64,000 nt of DNA from Alisma plantago-aquatica. Lineage: Eukaryota > Streptophyta > Magnoliopsida > Alismatales > Alismataceae. Below the pieces are notes generated by a model. The model ran no database searches, was not told where the DNA came from, and saw only the letters and a program-made list of their open reading frames with translations. A program made the translations under genes and the position numbers. Of the stretch, positions 49,300 through 58,300 are shown one piece after another (the stretch's first letter is position 1; every line of letters begins with the position of its first letter). The stretch spans positions 1,392,902,863-1,392,966,862 of the forward strand of contig OY856410.1 of the NCBI GenBank assembly GCA_963693085.1, in the 5' to 3' direction.

Positions 49300-49850
49300 C
49301 TTCAATTGCTTATTGCCATGCAAGGATTTTTAGTGCCTCTGTAGCATTTTCAGAATAGGCACAGAAGAGGGTGCAGCAGTAAAGCAAGCAAAGCTAGCAC
49401 CCAAATCAGTAGAGGAACAAAAATGACTAGTTGGTTGTTGAGTAAAGGAGTGAATCCTAAGGCTAATAGGAAGGTACAAGTCAGAGTGTACATGGGCTAT
49501 TCTTTGATCTTACACTGAAGGAGTAGCTGGTTGTTGAGGGGCCATGGAGGGTATAGTCTGCTTGGGTCTTATCTTATAGACTTGTAATGGACTTTCTTCA
49601 GGTGCCAGCTCAAAAGGTGGATCAATATCCACAATGTCAGGTAATGGAGTAGGTGCCAAAATATCACAAGATAAGGAAGCCACTTTATCAGAATAGTACA
49701 ACAAATGTTCAAAGAATATGACATATGCACTAACATACCATTGTTGCAGTATAGGATCATAACAATGATATCCTTTTTTGTGTTTGGGAATATCCCAAAA
49801 AATTCATTTTGTGGAACGAGGGTCAAGTTTTATCATCCTCTAATGAAGGT
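49300..49850 (-). pseudogene. Copia C: integrase-RT linker
   Basis: Contains PQNEFFGIFPNTKKDIIVMI and a Pro-rich stretch (FELAPEESPLQV, PSMAPQQPATPSV). This corresponds to the variable region after the integrase core with the conserved F-GYP-x-x-K-G-Y motif, here mutated. Confidence 0.7.
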
Positions 49851-49852
49851 TT

Positions 49853-50600
49853 TTAACAAAACAAGTGCACCCAAAGATGCACCGCAGAATAAAAAAAATC
49901 ATTATGCGTTAGGAAAGAGAATGCTATATAGAATTTGATTTTGTAAAATAGAGGACAGTATGTGATTGATAAGATAGCAAGTCGTAGAAACAACCTTAGG
50001 CCAAAAACACTGAGGAACATGATAATGAAGAAGAACGGTGCGAGCAACCTCTAGAAGATGTCAATTTTTTCATTCAGCAACTTCATTTTGTTGTGGGGTA
50101 TAGGGGCATGAAGTTTGATGGATCGTCCCACAGGATGGACAAAAAAAAGTGATAGATTTTTGCATAAATTTAAGGGAATTGTTAGTGAAAAATATTTTAA
50201 TAGGCTTATTTAATTGAGTTTGAATGTTAGAAAAAAAAGGTGGTGTTGGTGTCCATAATAGTGATGTGATGTTTAAGTAAAAATAGCCATGTAGATCGAG
50301 AAAAGTCATCAGTAAATGTCATTAAATATTCAACATCAGAATAACTTGCAACAGAATAGGGACCCATATGTCTGCATGAACAATATCAAAAATGCATTTA
50401 GAACCAATTTCTTTTTTAGCAGGAAACACATATCGAGTTTGTTTGCCAAATTGGAAAGATTCACAGGAAAAACTCTTATCAGCTAAAGTAAGAAATAAAT
50501 GTTTCATCTTAGAAGCAGGCAGGTGGCCAAGATGATAGTGCCACTGAATCTCGGTCACAAAAGTTGAAAGCATAGCATTTACCAATGTCAGTCCATCCAG
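49853..50600 (-). pseudogene. Copia C: GAG-pre-integrase and integrase core
   Basis: Zinc-binding region WHYHLGHLPASKMKHL and CESFQFGKQTRYVFP (second Cys of the pair changed to Phe), then integrase core DIVHADIWVP (first Asp, 50,390-50,359), FTDDFSRSTWLF (second block, near 50,318), and CPYTPQQNEVAE (third block with the catalytic Glu, near 50,075). The pieces occupy more than one frame. The catalytic residues appear present but the reading frame is broken. Confidence 0.88.
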
Positions 50601-50950
50601 GTAGTAGAGCCCATCTAATCCCTCATGGCCCAAACCAATCCTCATCTTCCAGAAGAGAACCAAAAAAACACAACTTGAAGGGTCAAATGTAATGGAGCAC
50701 TGAAGGCTCTTCACAATTTTACTAACAGAAAGAAGATTAACAGGAAATCTCAAAACGTATATGATAGATTTCATATGCATATTCCAAAATAAAGGAATTT
50801 TCCCAATGCCATGGACAGCCATTTGAGAACCATTATCTACCATCATTGGAGGGAGATAGGTTGATCTTGTTAGAGAAAAAAATAAATTAGATTACCAGTC
50901 ATATGAACCAAAGCACCAGAGTCAATACACCACTTACTTTTAACATTAGA
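50600..50950 (-). pseudogene. Copia C: protease and following region
   Basis: WCIDSGALVHMTGN at 50,933-50,891 holds the aspartic-protease D-S-G triad. Downstream, FPVNLLSVSKIVKSLQCSITF is the well-known LLSVSK-L segment between protease and integrase. The frame 50,846-50,322 joins this region to the start of the integrase. Confidence 0.88.
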
Positions 50951-51984
50951 TGGAGCAACAAGCAAAGCAGGCGAGCTTGACTCTAAAGTAGAGGGTAGGT
51001 TGGACATGCGTTCTTGGAAGAGCTTCTTGAACTCATACCAAAGTCAGGCAGGAGAGGGTTGAGTGGGTGGGTGTTCAGTAGCAACAGAATCATCACTTTT
51101 ATCATAGATGATTTGGTTAGACCAAGCATGCTTTCTATGTTTAATCCAGAAATGGTCTTCATTATGGTTTTCATGACCATAAAAATTGCATAAGCGAGGA
51201 CCAATGAGATGACTGCAACCATGTGTACTTGAAGAAGTACGGTCTGAGCTAGGAGGGTGACGGCCACCACACTTATGACCATGACCAGTATCACCAAAAC
51301 GTACAGTAAGAGTAGGGTGTTCAATAGAAGGAATAGAAGTTATAGATGGTAAATGTTGAACATTTTCAAGAACATCTCTAAGTGTAAGCAGAGGATCACT
51401 AGAGAGGATTTGGTCAACAACTCTAGAAAATGAGGAAGGCAGTTTGGTAAGAAACTAGACGATTTGGAGTTCATTGCACTATCTCTGAGCTTCTTTGATA
51501 TCAGCAGACAGAGGAGAGTAGATTTTGTATTCATTCTAGAGGGTCGAGCATTGATTTAAATAATCTTCAACTGATGCATCAGTCTAGAACTCCTTCTTTT
51601 CTAGGTTCTTGAAAATCTCGAAGACCTTCTTGGGATTTTGCTGATGGGAGTAGACATGGGAAGGTTGATCCCACATGGCCTTGGCATCATGGAAGCAGAG
51701 TAGGGACTGAATGATCTGTGGCCAGGTGCTATTAACAATCCAAGACATAACACTCAAGTCATATTTACTCCATGTCCATAATCTTTCTTGGTTTTTTCAT
51801 CTATCAAGGCATCAGGAGCAGGTTGAGGGTCATTTGTGATATGTGAGTAGATACCTTGCACTTTCACATATAGAATAAAAGATGTTGATTAGAGATGATA
51901 ATTGGAGCCATCAAGTTTCACCGTGGTGACACATAGAGAATGAGGTGGCTTAGTAGATGCCATAATGGACAGATCAGTAGACAT
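50951..51984 (-). pseudogene. Copia C: gag
   Basis: Capsid-like protein of the element. Starts near 51,984 (MSTDLSIMAST), then VKLDGSNYHL and YVKVQGIYSHIT, the gag N-terminal 'L-x-G-x-N-Y-x-x-W' motif with the Trp codon turned to stop. The middle is scattered over frames (for example 51,534-51,340). The zinc knuckle near 51,170-51,215 (CNFYGHENHNEDHF) has lost two Cys (to Tyr and Phe). Non-functional. Confidence 0.8.
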
Positions 51985-52298
51985 AGTAGAAAGCAACAAT
52001 AGATATTAGAAGATAGCAGGAGTCAGAATGTAGGAGAGAGCCAGAGTGCCTGTGTGCATAGGCAGATGGCAGCTGAAATCAATAGATCTAATAAAACCCA
52101 CAATGGGTCAGAATAGAACAGCAGTAGATCTGAGGCATCAGATCTCAAAAACCCACAAACAAGGGGTAGTATAGAATGTAGATAGACCTACTCCATCATA
52201 GAAAGAGATCTACTCCACCATGAGGCATAAGAAATAGAGAGATAGAGAGAGAGATATAGAGAGATGTAGCCCATTTAGACCATCAACGTGCTATATTA

Positions 52299-52303
52299 GA
52301 AAA
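52299..52303. repeat. Left TSD of the solo LTR
   Basis: GAAAA, repeated at 53,771-53,775. Confidence 0.75.
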
Positions 52304-52631
52304 TATTGACCTAGAGGTTATACATTGTCCATATTTTGATAATGACTTAACCATTCCATTCATATGTATCTAATATGTGTATTCAAGACTGATCTCAGGT
52401 GTTAGGTACATAAAAAGAATCAAGTTACACAAGCCCTAGCTTGTCAAAGTTCAAATCAAATGCAATGCAAGTGTGCTAATAAAGAAATCCCTTCAAACGG
52501 CCTTGGAAGAATTTTGTAATCACTTGTATTGATGATATGACTTGCAACTAAGATGAGAAAAATATGTGGGACACTTAGTACCAAGTTTTAATCACTTTTT
52601 AATCAAATTATAAAATTTATTACAGGTTATT

Positions 52632-52829
52632 GATTGGTCGAGTTTTAATCTCGACCGATCCCATGGATCAATTTTTTGATATTGTGCATCGGTCGAGTTG
52701 TGCATTCACAGAACTCGATCGAACGGCTTACTGACCAAATATGATTTTAACTGATCGGTCGAGTTTCCCAGAACAAACTCGACCGATAGTTTGAAAATTG
52801 GGTTTGTCTTTTAGTCAATCAGTCGAGTT
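52632..52829. repeat. Alternating GATCGGTCGAGTT palindrome array
   Basis: Four forward copies (52,632, 52,687, 52,753, 52,817) and three inverted copies (52,650, 52,712, 52,775) of GATCGGTCGAGTT alternate, making three short hairpins in the presumed U3 region, 160-360 bp upstream of the TATA box. Repeated sites in U3 often act as transcription-factor sites; that role here is inference. Confidence 0.8.
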
Positions 52830-52989
52830 ACCTTTATTGAATCTAGACTTTATGTGTTGTATGAAAAATGCAGAAAAAGTGATTCGAACCGTTGGTGACT
52901 TGTTTGGTCAAAAATGGATCTGTTGCCTTGAAAAAAAATGGCTATATTTCATCCCTAAGTGTTCCCCAACTCAAGAGAGCACCCTCATC

Positions 52990-52997
52990 TATAAATA
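52990..52997 (+). promoter_or_regulatory. TATA box of the solo LTR
   Basis: TATAAATA in CATCTATAAATAGGACCCC, a textbook plant TATA context inside the LTR, followed about 30 bases on by the likely transcript start region. Confidence 0.7.
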
Positions 52998-53770
52998 GGA
53001 CCCCTTGGAGTTCATTCCAAGGTTGCTCATTCACTACATACAAGGTCCTTGCTATAGTTGAGTGTGCTACTACTCCTTGAGTCCATTTCTCTCTCTAGTT
53101 TACACATCATTTCATAATTTGTGAGTGAGTTAGGATTATTGTAAGAGATATATATCTTTGTGCATGTAAAGCTCTCAAACTTCTACTACTTCCCTATTCC
53201 CTTCTCTCATGAAGAAAAGTTGAAGCAAACTCCATCGAGTGAAGAAGGAGTTATAGCTGGTCCTCTCAAAGATTGATGAAGAGGTGGTGATCTTCTCTAA
53301 GTTAAATAGAAGGCAAAGGATGAATATATAAGAGGATAAGCAAAGTCCTTCAAGGCGGAAGACTTGAGCTTGAGTGGGTAAGACCTAGGTGAAGGCTGAA
53401 GACTCAAGCTAAGTGGGTAAGTTCCTTGTTAAGGTAGAGATCTCCTTATAGTTGGATGGGTAAGTCCTTTGGTGGTATATTGTTGTAAATCTTTGTGGTG
53501 ATATAAAAGAGAAAATCACTTACAAAGTCCTAGAGGTTGACCTATCTAGGTAGTGGACTGACTCACTTCTAGTTTGAAGTGTGGAACCACTCTACATCCC
53601 TTTGACAAGTGCTTGCTATCAATCTCTCTCATCCTTGCTATGCTTGTTAGATAAGACTTCAAATTTCCATTAAGCTTTTGCTCCTAATTAATATAATTTG
53701 AAGGTCTAATCTATTTTGTGAGAAATTTTGTAGCTCTATTCACCCCCCTCTAGAGCCCTTAGATCCAACA

Positions 53771-53775
53771 GAAAA
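53771..53775. repeat. Right TSD of the solo LTR
   Basis: GAAAA, matching 52,299-52,303. Confidence 0.75.
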
Positions 53776-54214
53776 GACACTGAAAGGCGTAGGAGGAAGG
53801 AGATGGAAGGGATGAGCAAAATGGTGGAGGCAATGGTCAAAGATGGTGGAGGGAAGAAGGGGAAGTGGAGATGAGGGGTTGTTGGGGGAGTGATGGGGTG
53901 GTGGGTTGTTGTGGTGGAGAGACGAGGCAGCGGTTGAAGGTGGGTGTGGCGGCAACATGGGTAGGGAAGGGGTGACGAAGAGCTGTTGGGGGGATGGAGG
54001 TGGCGGGAGGGGAAGATGGTGGAGGCAGGGTGGAGGAGATGGGAAGGGCAGAGAGAAGGGAGTGGAAGGGAAGGGAAGCAGGGGTTGGTGGTAGCAAGTA
54101 GTAGGGTTGGGAGGGGGAAGGTGGCAGCAGTGAATAGGGATGGGGGCGACAGCGGCTAGGGTTAGGGTGGGAGGGGAAGCATTAGGGTGGAGGGTTTTAG
54201 GGGGGAAGATAGTC
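53776..54214. other. G-rich tract in the copia C leader
   Basis: About 440 bp with dense GGG/GGGG runs on the plus strand (C-rich on the element strand), also containing AGGGTTAGGGTGGG. Many G-quadruplex-compatible clusters. No domain in either strand's frames. Confidence 0.7.
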
Positions 54215-54224
54215 GTCTGATACC
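54215..54224 (-). promoter_or_regulatory. Copia C primer-binding site
   Basis: Minus strand TGGTATCAGA immediately after the 5' LTR end: complement of the initiator Met tRNA 3' end. Confidence 0.9.
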
Positions 54225-54393
54225 ATATATAGAACATAGTCTTTTCTATTAAGTGAGTAAAAAGGAGTACAATTCCTTCTCTTTTATAGGACAAGAGAGT
54301 AAAACAATAACACAGTTAGGTAATATTTAAATAACATAAGTAATAAGTAACACAAAGAGCACAGGTAATTAGTAAATATAACATGTCTCTTTA
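54225..54393 (-). mobile_element. Copia C 5' LTR (169 bp)
   Basis: Partner of 47,646-47,816, flanked on the outside by AGTTC and on the inside by the primer-binding site. Confidence 0.9.
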
Positions 54394-54398
54394 AGTTC
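54394..54398. repeat. Right TSD of copia C
   Basis: AGTTC, matching 47,641-47,645. Confidence 0.85.
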
Positions 54399-54434
54399 AT
54401 TTGAGGTACTACTTTCCTCTTTTATTAGATCTAA

Positions 54435-54447
54435 TTCTCTTAAGATT
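54435..54447. repeat. Left TSD of the SINE
   Basis: TTCTCTTAAGATT, 11 of 13 matching TTATCTTATGATT at 54,708-54,720. Confidence 0.75.
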
Positions 54448-54707
54448 GTCATCTGATGTTGGTGCAACTGTTTAAGAGGAGTGCCTCCCATCCAGCACAC
54501 CTGGGTTCAAATCCCAATGGGAGCAAGCTTCAGGTCAAAAAAACTAGCTGGTAGGTGTTCCATTCGAGCAATGTTGTAATGGCACATCATGATATCGGGT
54601 GTAGCGTAGGGGTGAGTGACCACACTATGTCTGACCTCAAGGTTTAACTTGCTAGGGGGAGTCCATTAGTGGCTCATTCTAGGAGGCGTTCTTCGCCATC
54701 AAAAAAA
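54448..54707 (+). mobile_element. tRNA-derived SINE, 260 bp
   Basis: Has a box A-like TGGTGCAACTG (54,460-54,470) and a near-perfect box B GGTTCAAATCC (54,504-54,514), about 33 bases apart, as in tRNA genes. The body shows no frame. It ends in A7 (54,701-54,707) and is bounded by 13-bp TSDs with two mismatches. Its removal rejoins the surrounding copia B integrase frame. SINEs are transcribed by RNA polymerase III and move with LINE enzymes. Confidence 0.88.
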
Positions 54708-54720
54708 TTATCTTATGATT
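54708..54720. repeat. Right TSD of the SINE
   Basis: TTATCTTATGATT; see 54,435-54,447. Confidence 0.75.
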
Positions 54721-55010
54721 TTTCTTGGTGTGGTTCTCGACTTGTAACTTTTTTTATTTTCTCATCTCTATGTTTGACAAATAAACATATAAGTATTTAG
54801 AAAACTCATCAATAAATGCCACCAAGTAGCACAACCATCACGAATAAAAAAAACTATTTAGATTACATGTATCACTATGAGCAGGCTCAAGCACAAATAT
54901 ATTTCTTTCTATTGATCTAAGACATTTCTTAGGTAATATAGATTGAACAAATTTTTAGCATCTATCATCATGAGTCTTAGTAATCAAATCCATGTCAGCC
55001 ATACACTTCA

Positions 55011-56025
55011 TATTATTTGTGAGACCATGAACCTAGCTTAACCTAATCTTCCTTGATTTTCATAAGTGTGTGCTTGATTAACTTTTGATGTCAAATTTAT
55101 TAAGAGATATCTCAAATTTGGTTCAATTTGCACTTTGGTTGCCCTAATTTCAAGCTTGCTTGCAAGTTGTGGACTTAATTCTAAATTCAACATAGTATGA
55201 GAACCTATATTCAAATTATGAGAAAAATATCTAGACATGAATTTTCATCCATACTCATATTTTTTATCATTGGAATTTATTGGTTGAGATATGACTCTGA
55301 TTTAACTTTAGTTGTACATTGTTTGACTTGATTGCAATTTCATGTACTATTGTGGACTAATCAAGCACCTAATTACAAAATTGAGTATATTTATATGATT
55401 CAATGCTTTCCTTCATTATAACTTTTAATTTTATGAAATTTTAAGCTTGTTTTGAATGGGTTTTCATCCTAGGGTTTCTAACCCTAATCCTAGGTAGTGG
55501 TGGTTGATGAGGACTGATGGAACTCTCAACTAATGAGAGTCATGGATATTTCAAACAATGTGGATAGATTGAACTTTTGCACCCACTCTTCTAGATAAAA
55601 CCTCTCTCCTTTATCATTGAGGCTCATTTGAGTAACCAAGTTCTGCTAGAGACTTTTGGGGATCCATGGAGGTTGATGAAATCTCCTTGTAGTTTGATGG
55701 TCATGGATGGGAGCTTACATGTGGATGCATGTCAAGGATCAAGAAACTCCATGGTGTTTCCTAGCTCCCAAATTTGTTTATTGCATCAAAAAAAATGCAA
55801 AATCATCTCTTATAATCTCTTATTCTTTTTGTTCTTTGAACCTTCTTCCTCGTTGGTCGAAGTCTGTGATCTTTCATGGTGGTAACTTTCTCATCTAGCA
55901 AAAGTACCTTCTTTTCTCCTCTTTTACTCTTGTTTACTCTGGTCCACCATGGAGGTGTCATCTTGGAGCTGGAAAAGTGATCTGGGACACAGAAAGGAGG
56001 TTCTTTAGAGGTATTTTTTATAAAT
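55011..56025. other. AT-rich DNA, no gene recognised
   Basis: Short chance frames only. The left part may be decayed gag or protease of copia B. Confidence 0.35.
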
Positions 56026-56619
56026 GAGTGTAACCACCCCTTTACTAAAAATTTGAAGATTAAAAAATCTATCCCAATCATACTCAAAATGTATGTTGGA
56101 ACAGGTGTAAATTTTTCAAATATTTATATAATGGTGTACAAAAGACCAATGTGTATAGTAGTAGAATAAGAGTAATGACTACATCCAATTTATTAAGAGT
56201 ACATCATCATTCTCCCATATAGGGTTTACATGAAAGATACAACATAAGGATCTAGATAGAGGAAAATCTAAACTACGCCAACTTGTCTTCAAGAAACAAC
56301 TTCGTGAGCTAGGTCCAAGCCAAAACCTATGTCCTCCTTGATCTTGTTCAACACCTTGTCCAAAACATGGGTGGTTGGGAAGACTCCCAGTAAGAGAGAG
56401 AAACAAGGTCTGTGTTAAAATAATGAATAGGTATAAGAGATATGAATAACATTAGAACATAAATACATGGATTGATCATAAGATGAGAAGGCCAAGCAAA
56501 TGAGGCATATAACAAAAGATTCTTGCTAAAACCAATAAATAATAATGAATTTGCATGAATGATTAATATCAGACTAAATTAACTTAGTAGGGTTGAGGCA
56601 CCTACCAGACCCCAACCTA

Positions 56620-56740
56620 TAGATGAGGGGAGAGTAATCACATTCCAGTCACCTATCAAGTATTTTATATTGGGGAGAAATAACACGTTCCCCAGGGGGA
56701 GAGTAAGCACATTCCCCAAGATGAAATAACACATGCCTTA
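56620..56740. repeat. Imperfect tandem motif GGGGAGAGTAAYCACATTCC
   Basis: Related motifs (GGGGAGAGTAATCACATTCC, GGGGAGAAATAACACGTTCC, GGGGAGAGTAAGCACATTCC, GATGAAATAACACATGCC) at about 56,628, 56,673, 56,698 and 56,719. Similar short repeats occur in gypsy LTRs. Confidence 0.65.
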
Positions 56741-57964
56741 ACTATGGGTGGTTGTACATAAGTACCACTACTATAGATAAATAGTCAAATAAACCATCAT
56801 GCTCAAGGAATACTGAAGTGGCAAGAAATATCATCAAATTGTTGCAACAAGGTAGTGGAATTCCAAGACCCAAGAAATAATATATCAAATCTGATTGTGA
56901 GGTAATTAGAACAAGAGAAACAATAATAAAGGAAATAGGATTCATTTTCATGCCTCATTATAGAAAATAGGGTTGTTCACAAATATCCCAACTTAAGGGT
57001 AATATTTGCACATAGCTCTCTTATTAGTTTCAATTATTCACTTTCATCACTTTAACTGAGTCCAAGGTCCACTTATCCTATTTTCAATGTATAGTCATGC
57101 ATTAGGGTTTTTCATATGCATTAATGTAAAGAAAATCCTAACTTTTAGACTCTTTGAACAAAACCTCGATTTAGACTCTAAAATCATCACCATTGATCTT
57201 ATTAGGTTCTCCTGATTAAGAAAACATATAATTTTGTCAATTTTGGAGTTATGATGATTAAAGTGTATTTTTGGTGATTTTTATGTATTAAAATCATTTT
57301 CTAGAAAACACCTTTCAACAAAACTCAAAACAAAACCTCAAAAGTTTTTGTTTAGAAAGATCACATTTTTCTAATTCTAAAACATATTTTATTTTAATTT
57401 TTGGACAAACGAATCAAAAGATATGATTTTTCCAATTCAAAACAATCAGAGAACGACACCTCAACAAAACAGTGAGAGAGGTGAGGAGAGAGAGTGAGAG
57501 AGGACCCATCCAATGAATTGGCTGAATTAGGGGCAGTCAAGTCACATAGTCAAAGCATGAGTTTGACTCGCACTAAGGCAAAGACATGGGGACCAAATTA
57601 CAGTACTACCCCTGACAAGAAAAGAAAAACAAAAGAAAGAATTAGGGGCAAGAGAGACAAATCATGGAGGCGGATCCTCCCCTTTCTTGGCTTATACCAT
57701 GTCTGGGTGAGGAGATCCTCTGTCATGACCAAAATTTGGGGAAAACACTTATGGGAAAAACCACATTGTTCCAATCATCGAGAAACAAAGATCTAGCTCG
57801 AAGTAACTCACCCCAACAGGAATTGGCTCGAGGAGAGGCGAAGGAGGAGCACAGCCCATCAGCATTGCTCCATGCTTCCTGACCTCGTAGTGATAGTGTG
57901 CAAAAAAGAGGGGCAATTGGTGTGAGAGAACGATTACCATGCCTTGCGAAAGTTCGGGTACATA

Positions 57965-57972
57965 TATTTATA
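57965..57972 (-). promoter_or_regulatory. TATA box, minus strand
   Basis: Minus strand CACCTATAAATATATGTACC, a good plant TATA box in a GC-richer block, with no gene downstream. Read as an LTR promoter. Confidence 0.45.
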
Positions 57973-58300
57973 GGTGGGGGTCCAAGATACAGAGAGTAGG
58001 TAGGGCGATCGAGATGCTCAGTGCTCAAGCTTTAGGCATTTCTCAAAAACTTGACAAAATGATTCATGTCTTGGATCATTAGATGTGTATTTCAAAAAGG
58101 AAAGCATAGGAAGAAAAATCTCCATAAACGATCGAGAATTGGCCGAGAAATTTGTGAATTACCGCAACCATTTACTGTTCTCGGGCGCACCTCTCCTACC
58201 CAAGGTAGGAGATAGGTTCCATACCATCAGATCAAGATTCAGATGGTCCTCGTTGCATGCAAAATTGAGAATAAAAAGGAGCCGCATGACAAATCAAATA

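Larger units (their letters stand above)
52304..53770 (+). mobile_element. Solo LTR (SIRE/Maximus-like copia)
   Basis: 1,467 bp between GAAAA duplications. Starts TATTGACCTAG (TG start mutated) and ends CACCCCCCTCTAG...GATCCAACA; the C-run and CCAACA end resemble SIRE/Maximus-type copia LTRs. It has a perfect TATAAATA box (52,990-52,997). Upstream lies an alternating inverted-repeat array (52,632-52,829), and downstream imperfect repeats of AAGACTTGAG / AGTGGGTAAG (53,355-53,470). No internal region is attached, so it arose by recombination between two LTRs. Confidence 0.8.
51985..54224 (-). mobile_element. Copia C leader with inserted solo LTR
   Basis: Between the gag start and the primer-binding site. 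Without the 1.47-kb solo LTR (52,304-53,770) and one TSD copy it is about 770 bp. It is pyrimidine-rich on the element strand. The part next to the PBS (53,776-54,214) is extremely G-rich on the plus strand. The 184-codon Pro-rich frame at 53,740-54,294 crosses the primer-binding site and LTR and is a by-product of this composition, not a gene. Confidence 0.75.
54399..55010 (-). pseudogene. Copia B: integrase N-terminal half (SINE inside)
   Basis: The other half of copia B's integrase. In element order from the right: a decayed C-x-x-C region near 54,985-54,950; HSDTCNLNSFF (first Asp) near 54,890; FIDEFSKYLYVYLSN near 54,800; then, across the SINE, IRSNKRG near 54,425 (the copia R-S-D-R-G-G-E segment). 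It continues in sense with the integrase end at 47,640 across copia C. Gag and protease of B were not recognised further right. Confidence 0.8.
56026..58300 (-). mobile_element. Gypsy-like LTR region, minus strand (proposed)
   Basis: On the minus strand it ends AGGGGTGGTTACA (plus 56,032-56,044), like gypsy LTR ends and like 37,321-37,334. It contains a TATA box (57,965-57,972) and, downstream of it, a repeat block at 56,620-56,740. The 57,480-58,260 part is GC-richer. No start was located and no second copy is in the window. Confidence 0.35.

Noticed and set aside
53740..54294. 184-codon Pro-rich minus-strand frame
   Set aside because: It runs through the solo LTR end, the G-rich leader, the primer-binding site and the copia LTR. 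The composition is that of the C-rich leader, so it is not a gene.
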